The position numbers and the translations under genes were made by a program. Below are positions 54,317 through 62,817 of a DNA stretch of 64,000 nucleotides, piece by piece; position 1 is the first letter of the stretch; every line of letters starts with the position of its first letter. Where the stretch lies: contig CAWGKE010000001.1 of the NCBI GenBank assembly GCA_963823075.1, positions 248,001 to 312,000 of the forward strand, read 5' to 3'. The notes beneath the pieces were generated by a model, which had not been told where the DNA came from, ran no database searches, and saw only the letters and a list, made by a program, of their open reading frames with translations. The DNA comes from UBA4732 sp963823075. Lineage in GTDB: Bacteria; Planctomycetota; Planctomycetia; Gemmatales; Gemmataceae.

Positions 54317-54499
54317 TCACTCCGCGCCCTGGATGTTGCCCGGTTCCAGGGCTTCCGTCAGGAAGCTCGCCGCGGCCAGGGCAAGACAAAGAAAACAGGC
54401 GAACCGGGCGGCCGGGAATGCCAGGTCCGCCACCCAGCCGAAGCCCATCAAGGCGGCCATGAAAGCGACCACCAGGAAGAGCAAACCGAGGCGGCCCAT
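54317..54499 (-). CDS. DUF1328/YtjA-type small membrane protein
   Basis: A 60-residue protein with two hydrophobic segments (LGLLFLVVAFMAALMGFGWV and FACFLCLALAAASFL). The pattern LxFLVVAxMAAxxGFGxVA matches DUF1328 (YtjA). The family is small, very widespread and uncharacterised, often in stress-related contexts. It is longer than the usual ~55 residues by a short Gly/Asn tail. The 183-base gap to the response-regulator gene holds no other gene. Confidence 0.7.
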   Translation of the reverse strand: MGRLGLLFLVVAFMAALMGFGWVADLAFPAARFACFLCLALAAASFLTEALEPGNIQGAE

Positions 54500-54732
54500 G
54501 ATTCTCCCTCCCCATCCGAAAGGCGCAGTCGCAGGCTTTCCGAACGGCCGAAGCCGTCGGATGCTGATAGAATGTCAAGCACAGGGCGTGCCAACGACGG
54601 CCCGCCGGGCTTGCCGGTTGCGCCGAGCGCGCCGCCCGAGTCCGCCGCGTCGGCGCGTCCGCTGCGCTTGTAACGCAATCCGTTTCTCAGTAACCTGCAT
54701 GTTATTTCCCAACGGTGAATCCCGAGGCCGGC

Positions 54733-56130
54733 ATGGAAAGGCGCATTCTGATCGCCGAGGACTCGAAGCACACCAGCGAACAACTGCGTACGCTACTCCA
54801 AGCTGACGACCAACTTACGGTGGATACCGTGGCGGACGGCCAGGCCGCCCTGCAGGCGCTCGCGCAGCACAGTTACAGCGTTCTCCTGACCGACTTGCAG
54901 ATGCCGCATCTCGACGGTATGCACCTGATCGAACGCATTCAGGAGAAGCAGCTCCCGGTCACCGTCATCGTAATGAGCGGCTTCGGCAGCATCGATCAGG
55001 CGGTCAAGGCCATGCGCATGGGCGCGTACGATTTCCTGACCAAGCCGGTAGCGCCCGACCATCTGCGGCTGGTGATCGAGCGCGTGCTGCGGGAGCGGAC
55101 GTTGCAGGACGAGGTGATCCAGCTGCGCGAACGGCTGCACAAGCAATTCGCGTTCGGCAACGTCCTCAGCGCCAATCCGAAGATGCACGCGGTCTTCGAG
55201 CTGATTCGCAGCGTGGCCCAGACGACGACGACGGTGCTGATCGAGGGCAAGACGGGGACCGGCAAGGAGGTGGTGGCGCGGGCGATCCACACGGCGTCGG
55301 CGGCCGTGCGTTCCGGCGAGTTCGTGGCCATCAACTGCGCCGCCTTGCCGGAGACGCTGCTGGAGAGCGAGCTATTCGGCCACGAGAAAGGCTCCTTCAC
55401 CGGCGCGATCGGTCAGCGCAAGGGCCGTTTCGAGCAGGCCGACGGCGGCACGATGTTCCTGGACGAGGTCGGCGACATGCCGCTGGCGCTTCAGGCCAAG
55501 CTCTTGCGCGTGCTGCAGGAACGCCGCTTCGAGCGCATCGGCGGCTCGACCGGCGTCGAGGTGGACGTCCGCGTGATCGCCGCCACGAACCGCCGGTTGC
55601 CGAAGCTGGTGCGCGAGGGCAAATTCCGCGAAGATCTGTATTACCGTCTCAACGTGGTGAAGATCGAGCTGCCGCCGCTGAGCGAGCGACCGGAGGACAT
55701 CCCGCTGCTGGCGACGCATTTCACGGCGAAGTACGCCCGGCGCGGCGAGGCGGCCAAGGCGATCTCGCCGGAGGCGATGGAGAAGCTGCTCAAACACGGC
55801 TGGCGGGGCAACATCCGCGAGTTGGAGAACGCCATCGAACATGCCTGCGTGACGGCCCGCGGCTCGGCCATCCTGGCGGAGGACCTGCCGGCGGAGGTTC
55901 TGGAGGCGCGGGCGGGCCAGTCGCCGGTGCCGATCGACCTGACGCGGCCGCTGCCGGAGGTGCTGCGCGAGCTGACGGTGACGGTGGAGCGGCAGTATCT
56001 GTTGCGAGCGTTGAAGAAGAGTCGAGGCAACGTGGGCCGGTGTGCCCGCATCTGCGGCATGTCGCGCCGCAGCGTCTCCGCGAAGCTGGCCGAATACAAC
56101 ATCAAGAAGGAGCCGTTCAAGGAAGAGTAG
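54733..56130 (+). CDS. NtrC-family sigma-54 response regulator
   Basis: A 465-residue protein. The start at 54733 (MERRILIAEDSKHTSEQLRT) is preferred; a GTG at 54715 would add six residues. The receiver has Asp54 (LLTDLQMPHLDG) as phospho-acceptor and a DFLTKPVAP lysine. The AAA+ domain has Walker A GKTGTGKE, sigma-54 contact GSFTGA (variant of GAFTGA), MFLDEVGDMP and VRVIAATNRRL. A Fis-type helix-turn-helix ends the protein (GNVGRCARICGMSRRSVSAKL). It would activate sigma-54 promoters when phosphorylated. It is divergent from the DUF1328 gene. Its partner kinase is not certain, and the kinase at 51817 is the nearest. Confidence 0.9.
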   Translation: MERRILIAEDSKHTSEQLRTLLQADDQLTVDTVADGQAALQALAQHSYSVLLTDLQMPHLDGMHLIERIQEKQLPVTVIVMSGFGSIDQAVKAMRMGAYDFLTKPVAPDHLRLVIERVLRERTLQDEVIQLRERLHKQFAFGNVLSANPKMHAVFELIRSVAQTTTTVLIEGKTGTGKEVVARAIHTASAAVRSGEFVAINCAALPETLLESELFGHEKGSFTGAIGQRKGRFEQADGGTMFLDEVGDMPLALQAKLLRVLQERRFERIGGSTGVEVDVRVIAATNRRLPKLVREGKFREDLYYRLNVVKIELPPLSERPEDIPLLATHFTAKYARRGEAAKAISPEAMEKLLKHGWRGNIRELENAIEHACVTARGSAILAEDLPAEVLEARAGQSPVPIDLTRPLPEVLRELTVTVERQYLLRALKKSRGNVGRCARICGMSRRSVSAKLAEYNIKKEPFKEE

Positions 56131-56205
56131 GGGCGGGGTCGCCCCGCCCCGTTCCGAGGGTAATCCCGTCCCGTTCAGAGTACGGGCGGGGCGACCCCGC
56201 CCCTA
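56128..56205. repeat. Palindrome GGGGCGGGGTCGCCCCGCCC type
   Basis: Perfect 22-base arms at 56128-56149 and 56184-56205, each itself a smaller hairpin (GGGGCGGG/CCCGCCCC). The left arm includes the stop codon of the NtrC-type gene. It is a candidate terminator for that gene, although it lacks a T run. Confidence 0.75.
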
Positions 56206-56323
56206 CCATCGTCGCGCTTCGGGCGGATGCCCTTCCAAACTCCGCCGCCCCTCCGCTCGTCTGTTAAACGTACGTCCCGTGCAGAATACTTCCGAACGTC
56301 CTCCGCGATCGAAAGGACCAGTC

Positions 56324-58513
56324 ATGCGTCGCGCCATTTTGCTGGCGTCGGGAACGGCCCTGGCGGCCGTCGTCGGCCTGACCGCCTACCTCGCCAAGAC
56401 CCCCGCCGACCCGCCCAAGCCGCCTCCCCCGCCGGTCGTCGCCGATGGGCCGCCGCCCGCCGCCGCCGCCCCGTCGGAAACTTCGGTGCAATTGCCGATC
56501 GGGCAAGTCGTGCTGTTCAGCAGCGGCGTCGGCTATTTCCAGCGCGAGGGCCAGATCGAGGGCGACGCTCGCGTGGATCTCTCCTTCCCCGTCCAGGACA
56601 TCAACGATCTCATCAAGAGCATGGTGCTGCGCGACCTGGACGGCGGCCACGTCTCCGCCGTCAGCTACGACAGCAACGCGCCGGTCGAGAAGACGTTGCA
56701 GAGCTTCGCGGTGAACCTGTCGGCCAACCCGACGTTCGGCCAGATCCTGAACCAGGCCCGCGGCGAAAAAGTCGAGGTGGTGTTGCAGCAGGCCAACGCC
56801 GCCCAGCCCGGTACGATGACCGGAAGCATCATCGGCGTCGAGCAGAAGCAGGAAACCGTCGGCAAGGATATCGTGAACGTCGAACAACTGAATATGTGGT
56901 GCGCCGACGGCATGAGGAGCGTGAAGCTGTCCGAATTGCAGCGGGTGCGCTTCCTGAACCCGATCATGGACAACGAGGTCAGGAAGGCGCTGGAGACGCT
57001 GACGCTATCGCACGACACGCAGAAGAAGGCGGTCAGCCTGAACTTCGTGGGCGAGGGCAAGCGGAACGTGCGCGTCGGCTACGTCATCGAGAACCCGATC
57101 TGGAAGACGAGCTACCGGCTGGTGCTGGGCAAGGAGAAGGAAGACAAGCCGTTCCTGCAAGGCTGGGCGGTGGTGGAGAACGCCACCGACGAGGACTGGA
57201 AGGACGTAAGGATGGCGCTGGTGAGCGGGCGGCCCATCAGCTTCCAAATGGATCTGTATACACCGCTGTACGTACCGCGTCCGACGGTCGTGCCCGAGCT
57301 GTTCGCCTCCCTCCGACCCGTCACCTACAACGACGATCTCCATGAAAGGGAAAAGACACTGGCCGACCAGCTGAAGAGCGCCAACGGTGCGCAGCAGCGG
57401 CAGCTGGCCCTTCGAGACGCGGCGGCCGCCCCGGACGCGGCCTCATTAGGCCGCGGCGAAGGCAGGGGCGGCGAGGCCAAGAGGGCCGAGAGCGACGGCG
57501 AATTCTTCGCCAACATGAAGCAGGGCGTGACGTCCATGGCGACGGCGACCAAGCTGGGCGACTTCTTCCAGTACGCCATCGACAAGCCGGTCACGCTGCC
57601 GCGCCAGAAATCGGCGCTGCTGCCCATCGTGAACAAGGACGTGGAGGGCGTGCGCTGCAGCATCTACAACGAACGCACCCAGGCCAAGTTCCCCCTGCTC
57701 GGACTCAAGTTCAAGAATACCAGCGGCCTGCACCTGATGCAAGGACCGATCACGGTCTTTGAAGGCTCCAACTACGCCGGCGACGCCCGCATCCTGGACG
57801 TCGAGCCGAACGAGGAGCGTCTGCTCTCCTACGCCGTGGACCTCGGAACCGAGGTCAACCCGGTCCCGTCGAGCGACAATGGCCGGCTCGTCCAGGTCAA
57901 GGTCGTAAAGGGCATCCTGCACAGCCAGACCAAGATCCGCGAGACGAAGACCTACACCATCGTCAACCGCAACGACGCCGAGCGGCTGGTTCTGGTGGAG
58001 CATCCCGTCCGCAACGACTTCCATCTCACCGACGACACGAGCAAGCCCGCCGAGACGGCCTCCGACGTGTACCGCTTCGAGGTGAAGGTCCCGGCGGGCA
58101 AGACGGCGACGCAGGCCGTCACCGAGGAGAAGGTGGTCAACGAGCAGGTGCAGCTGACCAACAGCAACGACGACCAGATGCGCTTCTTCCTCAACAGCAC
58201 GATCAGCAGCCAAAAGGTGAAGGACGGCCTCAAGCAGGCGCTGGACCTGCGCTTTGCGCTGGGCAAGACGCAGCGCGACCGGGCCGAGCTGGAGCGCCAG
58301 CTCAAGGACATTACGGACGATCAGGTCCGTCTGCGGGCGAACCTGAAGGAGATGCCGCCCACCGCGGCCGCCTACAAGCGTTACCTGGATAAGTTCGACG
58401 CCCAGGAGACGCAAATCGAGAAGTACCAGGCGGACATCAAGAAGCTGCAGGACGTGGAGCATCAGCAGCAGAAGGAGTTCGAGGACTTCCTCAACAACTT
58501 CTCCGCCGAGTAA
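56324..58513 (+). CDS. DUF4139-type exported protein
   Basis: A 729-residue protein, start at 56324 (MRRAILLASGTALAAVVGLT) after AAAGGACCAGTC, with a signal anchor and a Pro-rich linker. Residues about 65-200 contain IGQVVLFSSGVGYFQREGQ and DLIKSMVLRDLDGGHV. About 245-700 holds the DUF4139 region: VGYVIENPIWKTSYRLVLG, AVVENATDEDWKDVRMALV, GPITVFEGSNYAGDARILD. The final 80 residues (about 645-729) are a coiled coil (LERQLKDITDDQVRLRANL). DUF4139 proteins are widespread and exported. Their role is not known to me. No operon partner is evident. Confidence 0.8.
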   Translation: MRRAILLASGTALAAVVGLTAYLAKTPADPPKPPPPPVVADGPPPAAAAPSETSVQLPIGQVVLFSSGVGYFQREGQIEGDARVDLSFPVQDINDLIKSMVLRDLDGGHVSAVSYDSNAPVEKTLQSFAVNLSANPTFGQILNQARGEKVEVVLQQANAAQPGTMTGSIIGVEQKQETVGKDIVNVEQLNMWCADGMRSVKLSELQRVRFLNPIMDNEVRKALETLTLSHDTQKKAVSLNFVGEGKRNVRVGYVIENPIWKTSYRLVLGKEKEDKPFLQGWAVVENATDEDWKDVRMALVSGRPISFQMDLYTPLYVPRPTVVPELFASLRPVTYNDDLHEREKTLADQLKSANGAQQRQLALRDAAAAPDAASLGRGEGRGGEAKRAESDGEFFANMKQGVTSMATATKLGDFFQYAIDKPVTLPRQKSALLPIVNKDVEGVRCSIYNERTQAKFPLLGLKFKNTSGLHLMQGPITVFEGSNYAGDARILDVEPNEERLLSYAVDLGTEVNPVPSSDNGRLVQVKVVKGILHSQTKIRETKTYTIVNRNDAERLVLVEHPVRNDFHLTDDTSKPAETASDVYRFEVKVPAGKTATQAVTEEKVVNEQVQLTNSNDDQMRFFLNSTISSQKVKDGLKQALDLRFALGKTQRDRAELERQLKDITDDQVRLRANLKEMPPTAAAYKRYLDKFDAQETQIEKYQADIKKLQDVEHQQQKEFEDFLNNFSAE

Positions 58514-58525
58514 GTTATAAAGGGC

Positions 58526-58591
58526 CTCTCGCAAAGACGCAAAGAGCGCAAAGAAGAGTTCTTCTTTGCGCTCTTTGCGTCTTTGCGAGAG
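58526..58591. repeat. CGCAAAGACGCAAAG palindrome, copy 2
   Basis: Perfect 31-base arms at 58526-58556 and 58561-58591 around four bases (CTCTCGCAAAGACGCAAAGA...). It lies between the DUF4139 stop and the LarA-like start. It is related to 46572, but with different outer bases and one inner change. Confidence 0.8.
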
Positions 58592-58608
58592 ACGGTTTTC
58601 GCCGTAAC

Positions 58609-59904
58609 ATGGAAACGATTTCTTCGCCCCAGGGAAAAGCGGGTGCAGACGTGGGTTATCCGAAATTCGTTCGTCTCCGTCAGCGTTTCGACAGGCCGCG
58701 CGTCGAGGACGTCGGCGCTGCCGTCGCGTCCGCCCTGGAACGGCTCGACCTCGGCCGGACCATCCGGCCCGGCCAGACCGTCGCGCTCACGGCCGGCAGT
58801 CGCGGCATCGCCAACATTCCCGTGGTGCTGCGCGAAACGGCCGCGTTCCTCAAGAAGCTCGGCGCCCGACCCTTCCTCATCCCGGCGATGGGCAGCCACG
58901 GCGGCGGCACGGCCGACGGCCAGCGGCGCATCCTCGAAAGCTACGGCATTACCGAAGCCTTTATCGGCGTCCCCCTCCGCGCTTCGATGGACGTCGTCTC
59001 GCTGGGGACCACGCCGGAGGGCTTTCCCGTCTTCCTCGACCGCCACGCTTCCGAGGCCGATCACATCGGCGTCGTGGCCCGCGTCAAGCCGCACACCGGC
59101 TTTCATGGGACGATTGAGAGCGGCCTTCTCAAGATGATGATGATCGGCTTGGGGAAACACGCCGGCGCCCTGGCCTGCCACCGCATTCTTCTCGAACAAC
59201 CCTTCGACCTCGTCGTGCGATCCATCGGGCGTGTCCTGCGCGACCGCGCCCCCGTCGCGTTCGGCTTGGCCCTCGTGGAGAACGCTTACGACGAAACGGC
59301 CGTCGTCGAGGCCGTCGCCCCGGACGACTTTGAAGCCCGCGAGGAGCAGCTGCTCCGTGAGGCGCGACGACTCTTGCCCCGTCTGCCCTGGCGGCGGGCC
59401 GACCTGCTCATCGTCGATGAGATCGGCAAAGACATTAGCGGGTCGGGAATGGATACCAATGTCGTGGGCCGCAAGCGCGCGTTCCGGCAGAAGCCGCCGG
59501 AGGACCAGCCGGCCATGCACCTGATCTTCGTGCGCGGCCTCAGCGAGCGCACGCACGGCAACGCCACCGGGATCGGCCTGGCCGACTTCACCACCACGCG
59601 GCTCGTCCAGACCATGAACTACCGCGCCACTGTCGTCAACTGTCTGACGGCCGGATACCCGGACGGTGCCTTCCTGCCGGTCCACTTCGAGGCGGATCGG
59701 GAGGTTATCGACGCGGCCCTGGCCATCATCGGCACGCGGCCGCCGGAAGAGGCTCGCGTCCTGCACATTCGCAATACGCTGCAAGTGGAAGAAGTCGAGG
59801 CTTCGGAGGCGTGTTTTGAGGAGCCGCCGGGGACGGATGTGACACGCCTCGGCGCGGCGCTGCCGCTCACATTCGACGAGCGCGGCGACCTGCCGCCGCT
59901 GTGA
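58609..59904 (+). CDS. LarA N-terminal-domain (DUF2088) protein
   Basis: A 431-residue protein, full length for lactate racemase-like proteins. It has VALTAGSRGIANIPVVL, then IPAMGSHGGGTADGQRRILE (the GSHG motif of DUF2088/LarA-N), VARVKPHTGFHGTIESG and LADFTTTRLVQTMNY. In LarA this fold binds a nickel-pincer cofactor. I cannot confirm the key lysine or cofactor genes, so activity is open. It is cytoplasmic, with no signal peptide. It is convergent with the TPR gene, 12 bases between stops. Confidence 0.75.
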   Translation: METISSPQGKAGADVGYPKFVRLRQRFDRPRVEDVGAAVASALERLDLGRTIRPGQTVALTAGSRGIANIPVVLRETAAFLKKLGARPFLIPAMGSHGGGTADGQRRILESYGITEAFIGVPLRASMDVVSLGTTPEGFPVFLDRHASEADHIGVVARVKPHTGFHGTIESGLLKMMMIGLGKHAGALACHRILLEQPFDLVVRSIGRVLRDRAPVAFGLALVENAYDETAVVEAVAPDDFEAREEQLLREARRLLPRLPWRRADLLIVDEIGKDISGSGMDTNVVGRKRAFRQKPPEDQPAMHLIFVRGLSERTHGNATGIGLADFTTTRLVQTMNYRATVVNCLTAGYPDGAFLPVHFEADREVIDAALAIIGTRPPEEARVLHIRNTLQVEEVEASEACFEEPPGTDVTRLGAALPLTFDERGDLPPL

Positions 59905-59916
59905 GGGGCCGCCGCC

Positions 59917-60867
59917 TTACTCTTCGTCGGACGGGAAGTGCGTCTGCAGGTCGCGCAGCTTGACGATGCGCCGGGCCACCGCCGACTGGGTGTCGCGGAC
60001 GTGCTGCACGGCGGCCTCGAACTTCTTGACGCATTCGTCCAGGTCGCCGCCGCCGCCCGCGCCGGCGTTCAGCAGGGAACTCGACAGGTCCTTGATCGAA
60101 GGCTCGACTTCCTTCTCCAGGAGCTGCTGCAGCAGCCGGCCCGCATCCATGGCGTCGATCGTGGCCTGGTGCAAGCCGGTCAAGAGGGTGGCGTGGACGG
60201 TGGGATCGACCGTCTGGTCGAGGGCGTTGCCGCCGCCCTTGACGATTCGGCCGCTCGATCCGATGGCGAGGTTGGACGAGCCTTTGTTTTCCTGCAAGGC
60301 GGCGGCCTCCCGCGCCGCCTCCAGGCCGTCGATGGCCTTCTCCCAGCCGGGCCGCAATTCCAGCGCCTTCTGGTAGTTGGTTTCCGCCAGGCGATATTGC
60401 TCCTTCTCGAAGAGCAGATTTGCCAGGTTCAAGTGGGCGTCCGACATGCGCGGGTTGAGGCGGATCGCCTCGCGGTACGCCTGGATGGCGAGGTCGATCT
60501 GGCCTTTGCGGCGATAGACCAGGCCGAGGTTGTAGTAACCCTCGACGCGCTTGGCGTCGAGCTGGATGCTGCGCCGCAGGGCGACGACGGCCTCGTCGAG
60601 CTGGTCGAGCAGGTTCATCACGGCGCCGAGATTGACGTAGGCGCCGACCCGCTGCGGGTCCAGGCGCGTCACCTCCTTGAAATGGTGGGCGGCGCTGGTC
60701 AGCTCGCGGAGCTGGAAATATACCGTGGCCAGGCCGTAATGCACGTCCGGCAGGTCCGACTTCAGACCCAGCGCCTGGAGGTACATCATCTTGGCCGTTC
60801 CCCAGTCGCGCTGCTCAATAGCTTGCCGCGCCTTGAGAAACAACCCTTCGATGGATTCCGCACTCAT
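59917..60867 (-). CDS. TPR-repeat protein
   Basis: A 316-residue protein starting at 60867 (MSAESIEGLFLKARQAIEQR). About five TPR units follow: WGTAKMMYLQALGLKSDLPD, LTSAAHHFKEVTRLDPQRVG, DEAVVALRRSIQLDAKRVEG, IDLAIQAYREAIRLNPRMSD and YRLAETNYQKALELRPGWEK. The C-terminus (residues about 200-316) is helical with a Gly-rich loop, ending LRDLQTHFPSDEE. It is a soluble interaction scaffold; partners are unknown. Confidence 0.8.
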   Translation of the reverse strand: MSAESIEGLFLKARQAIEQRDWGTAKMMYLQALGLKSDLPDVHYGLATVYFQLRELTSAAHHFKEVTRLDPQRVGAYVNLGAVMNLLDQLDEAVVALRRSIQLDAKRVEGYYNLGLVYRRKGQIDLAIQAYREAIRLNPRMSDAHLNLANLLFEKEQYRLAETNYQKALELRPGWEKAIDGLEAAREAAALQENKGSSNLAIGSSGRIVKGGGNALDQTVDPTVHATLLTGLHQATIDAMDAGRLLQQLLEKEVEPSIKDLSSSLLNAGAGGGGDLDECVKKFEAAVQHVRDTQSAVARRIVKLRDLQTHFPSDEE

Positions 60868-61294
60868 GAGACGCCCCCGACCGGGCCGCGGGCCAAGCCA
60901 AACGACTTGCTGACTCCACAATTCCCCACGGCAATTATAAACGCAGCCGCGTCTTTCCCTCAACGGGAAATGCCGCAAGGAGCAAGAACCTGAGCGAAAG
61001 CCGCGCAACCGTCCGGCAGGTCGGACAACGCGGAGAATGATGATGCAGGGAAAAGGCGCGAGTCACCCTCCAGCCGATTTGTACCATGCCGGAGCGCGGA
61101 GGGGAAAACAAAAACGGGAGATTTGAGAAACGGGGAATGGAAAGAAAGGAAAGCCGATAAGACTTTCCTTGCTTCCCACCCCGCACGGTTTGCTTCTTAG
61201 GCGAGGCGCGGGAAATACCTTACCCGTAGCCGCATTCGCCGGAATGCGGGTGAATGGCTGTCGGCCCGCATTCTGGCGAATGCGGCTGCGGGTA
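60868..61294. other. Intergenic region, 427 bases
   Basis: I see no gene. Bases 60868-61170 are the upstream region of the TPR gene and include a purine-rich, somewhat AT-richer stretch at about 61100-61165. Bases 61222-61292 form a palindrome described separately, which follows the stop of the minus-strand gene at 61295. Confidence 0.4.
61222..61292. repeat. Palindrome GCCGCATTCGCCGGAATGCGG type
   Basis: Arms ACCCGTAGCCGCATTCGCCG... at 61222-61250 and their near-complement at 61264-61292, about 29 bases each with two mismatches, around a 13-base loop. Each arm is itself partly palindromic (GCATTC...GAATGC). Confidence 0.7.
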
Positions 61295-61681
61295 TCATTC
61301 CCGCTGCCGCTCGCCCAACTCTTTGTTCGCCGCGGGCGTCAGGGGCAAACCGGGCATGGCCGTGGCCGCCTCGGTCTTGCGATAACCCAGCGCGCGCAGC
61401 ACTTCCAGAACCTCGCTCCAGGTCGGGAACGGCCGGCGATTGGCGCGCTTGTACTGGTCCATCGCCTTCATGAACACGATCTCTTCGTCGCTGTATTCCT
61501 TCTCGCAGGTGGTCGGGTCCACCTGGCGGCGGCGCTCGCCCTGCAGCCGGCGGTCCTTGCCGCTGCGGCGTTCGACGGCCACGGGAATGTCGCGCTTGCG
61601 ACGGTCGGGCCGGCCGCGGCGGTCCTGGGCGCGGCGATCGGTGACCACGAATTCAGTGGCGGGGATCGGTTCGTCGCTCAT
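61295..61681 (-). CDS. Arg-rich DRR-repeat protein of unknown function
   Basis: A 128-residue protein starting at 61681 (MSDEPIPATEFVVTDRR). The first half repeats DRR/ERR triplets with spacing of about six to ten residues (DRRAQDRRGRPDRRKRDIP, ERRSGKDRRLQGERR). The second half is a compact helical domain (EEIVFMKAMDQYKRANRRPF, WSEVLEVLRALGYRK), ending in a basic tail. There is no signal peptide. The helical domain looks ordered and conserved. RNA or DNA binding is possible from charge alone. It lies downstream of the RfbD gene. Confidence 0.65.
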   Translation of the reverse strand: MSDEPIPATEFVVTDRRAQDRRGRPDRRKRDIPVAVERRSGKDRRLQGERRRQVDPTTCEKEYSDEEIVFMKAMDQYKRANRRPFPTWSEVLEVLRALGYRKTEAATAMPGLPLTPAANKELGERQRE

Positions 61682-61818
61682 GTCGGCGCGCCTCGTTGCA
61701 GCCACAAGCCTATCCGGCGTGCGATCCGGTCGGCCGTGGGAATCCGGGGAAAGAACAAGGGCCTTTCGGAGTATAGCTCATGCGCGGAAGATGACAAATG
61801 CTCCGGCGAAAAAACGGC

Positions 61819-61848
61819 GTTGTGGCATGGCCTCAGACATGCCACAAC
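61819..61848. repeat. Degenerate copy of the GTTGTGGCATG palindrome
   Basis: Arms GTTGTGGCATG (61819-61829) and CATGCCACAAC (61838-61848) around GCCTCAGA, just after the stop of the RfbD gene on the minus strand. Confidence 0.65.
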
Positions 61849-61854
61849 CCGCCG

Positions 61855-62724
61855 TCAGGTCCGATTCTTCCGACGGCGCTCGTCCAGGTAGGCCGCCAGC
61901 GCCGGGCGCCAGGCTCGCATCGGCGGCAGCCCCAGCCGTTCGTACGCCGTCCCGGACAGCACGCTGTACGCCGGCCGACGGGCCGCCGCTCCGAATTCGC
62001 GGCTCGTGATCGGCGCCAGGTCGGCTCGCACTCCCGCCGTCTCGAAGATCGCCTGCGCGAACTCGTACCAGGAACAGGATTCGGAACTGGTGAGATGATA
62101 GAGTCCGTAGCGGTTCGTCGCCGGAAGGATGGCGGCGGCCGCGGCCAGGTCGGCGGTGTACGTCGGCGTACACGTCTGGTCGTGTACGACGCGCAATGGC
62201 TTCCCCTCCGCCGCGAGGCGCAGCATCGTCTCCACGAAGTTGCCGCCCTTGCCGCCGGCGCCCCAGACGCCGTACAAACCGCAGGTGCGAACGACGAAAT
62301 GACGCGGACAGAGGGATCGAACGAGGTATTCGCCGCACAGCTTGCTCAGGCCGTAGACGCTCACCGGGCCGGGCGGGTCCGTCTCGATCCAGGGCACGCG
62401 ACGGGTTTCGTCCAAACCGAACACGTAATCGGTGCTGAAATGAACCAGCACACAACCCAGGTCGCGGCAGACCAGGGCCAGGTCGCGCACGCCCCAGGCG
62501 TTGACTGCGAACGCCGCCGCGGGGTCGGACTCGGCGCGGTCCACAAGGTTGTACGCGGCGCAGTTGACCACCACGTCGGGTCGCAACGCCTCCAGAGCCG
62601 CCCGCAGCTCCACCGGCCGCGTGAGGTCCGCCTGCTGGCGCGTCCAGGCGACGACCTCGCCGGGAAGGCGCGGCTGCAGATCGCGGCCGAGCTGGCCGCC
62701 GGCGCCGAGAAGAGCGTATTTCAC
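61855..62724 (-). CDS. rfbD: dTDP-4-dehydrorhamnose reductase
   Basis: A 289-residue short-chain dehydrogenase of the RfbD/RmlD family, which reduces dTDP-4-dehydrorhamnose to dTDP-rhamnose with NAD(P)H. It starts MKYALLGAGGQLGRDLQPRL (dinucleotide-binding GxxGxxG), has DVVVNCAAYNLVDRAESDP and HFSTDYVFGL, and the catalytic YGLSK motif (VSVYGLSKLCGEYLVR). The Thr/Ser-Tyr-Lys set is present. The length is normal. No other dTDP-rhamnose genes are adjacent. It is cytoplasmic and probably supplies rhamnose for surface polysaccharide. Confidence 0.85.
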   Translation of the reverse strand: MKYALLGAGGQLGRDLQPRLPGEVVAWTRQQADLTRPVELRAALEALRPDVVVNCAAYNLVDRAESDPAAAFAVNAWGVRDLALVCRDLGCVLVHFSTDYVFGLDETRRVPWIETDPPGPVSVYGLSKLCGEYLVRSLCPRHFVVRTCGLYGVWGAGGKGGNFVETMLRLAAEGKPLRVVHDQTCTPTYTADLAAAAAILPATNRYGLYHLTSSESCSWYEFAQAIFETAGVRADLAPITSREFGAAARRPAYSVLSGTAYERLGLPPMRAWRPALAAYLDERRRKNRT

Positions 62725-62817
62725 GTCATAATCCTTCCGCTAGAGACAGGACCGCCAGGGTTCCGATAAAATGAGACGACGCCCCCCGCGGACCCCAGCC
62801 AAGGATACTCACGGACC

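Noticed and set aside
58609..59904. Naming the LarA-N protein as lactate racemase
   Set aside because: The domain fits, but I could not identify the nickel-pincer lysine or neighbouring larB, larC or larE genes.
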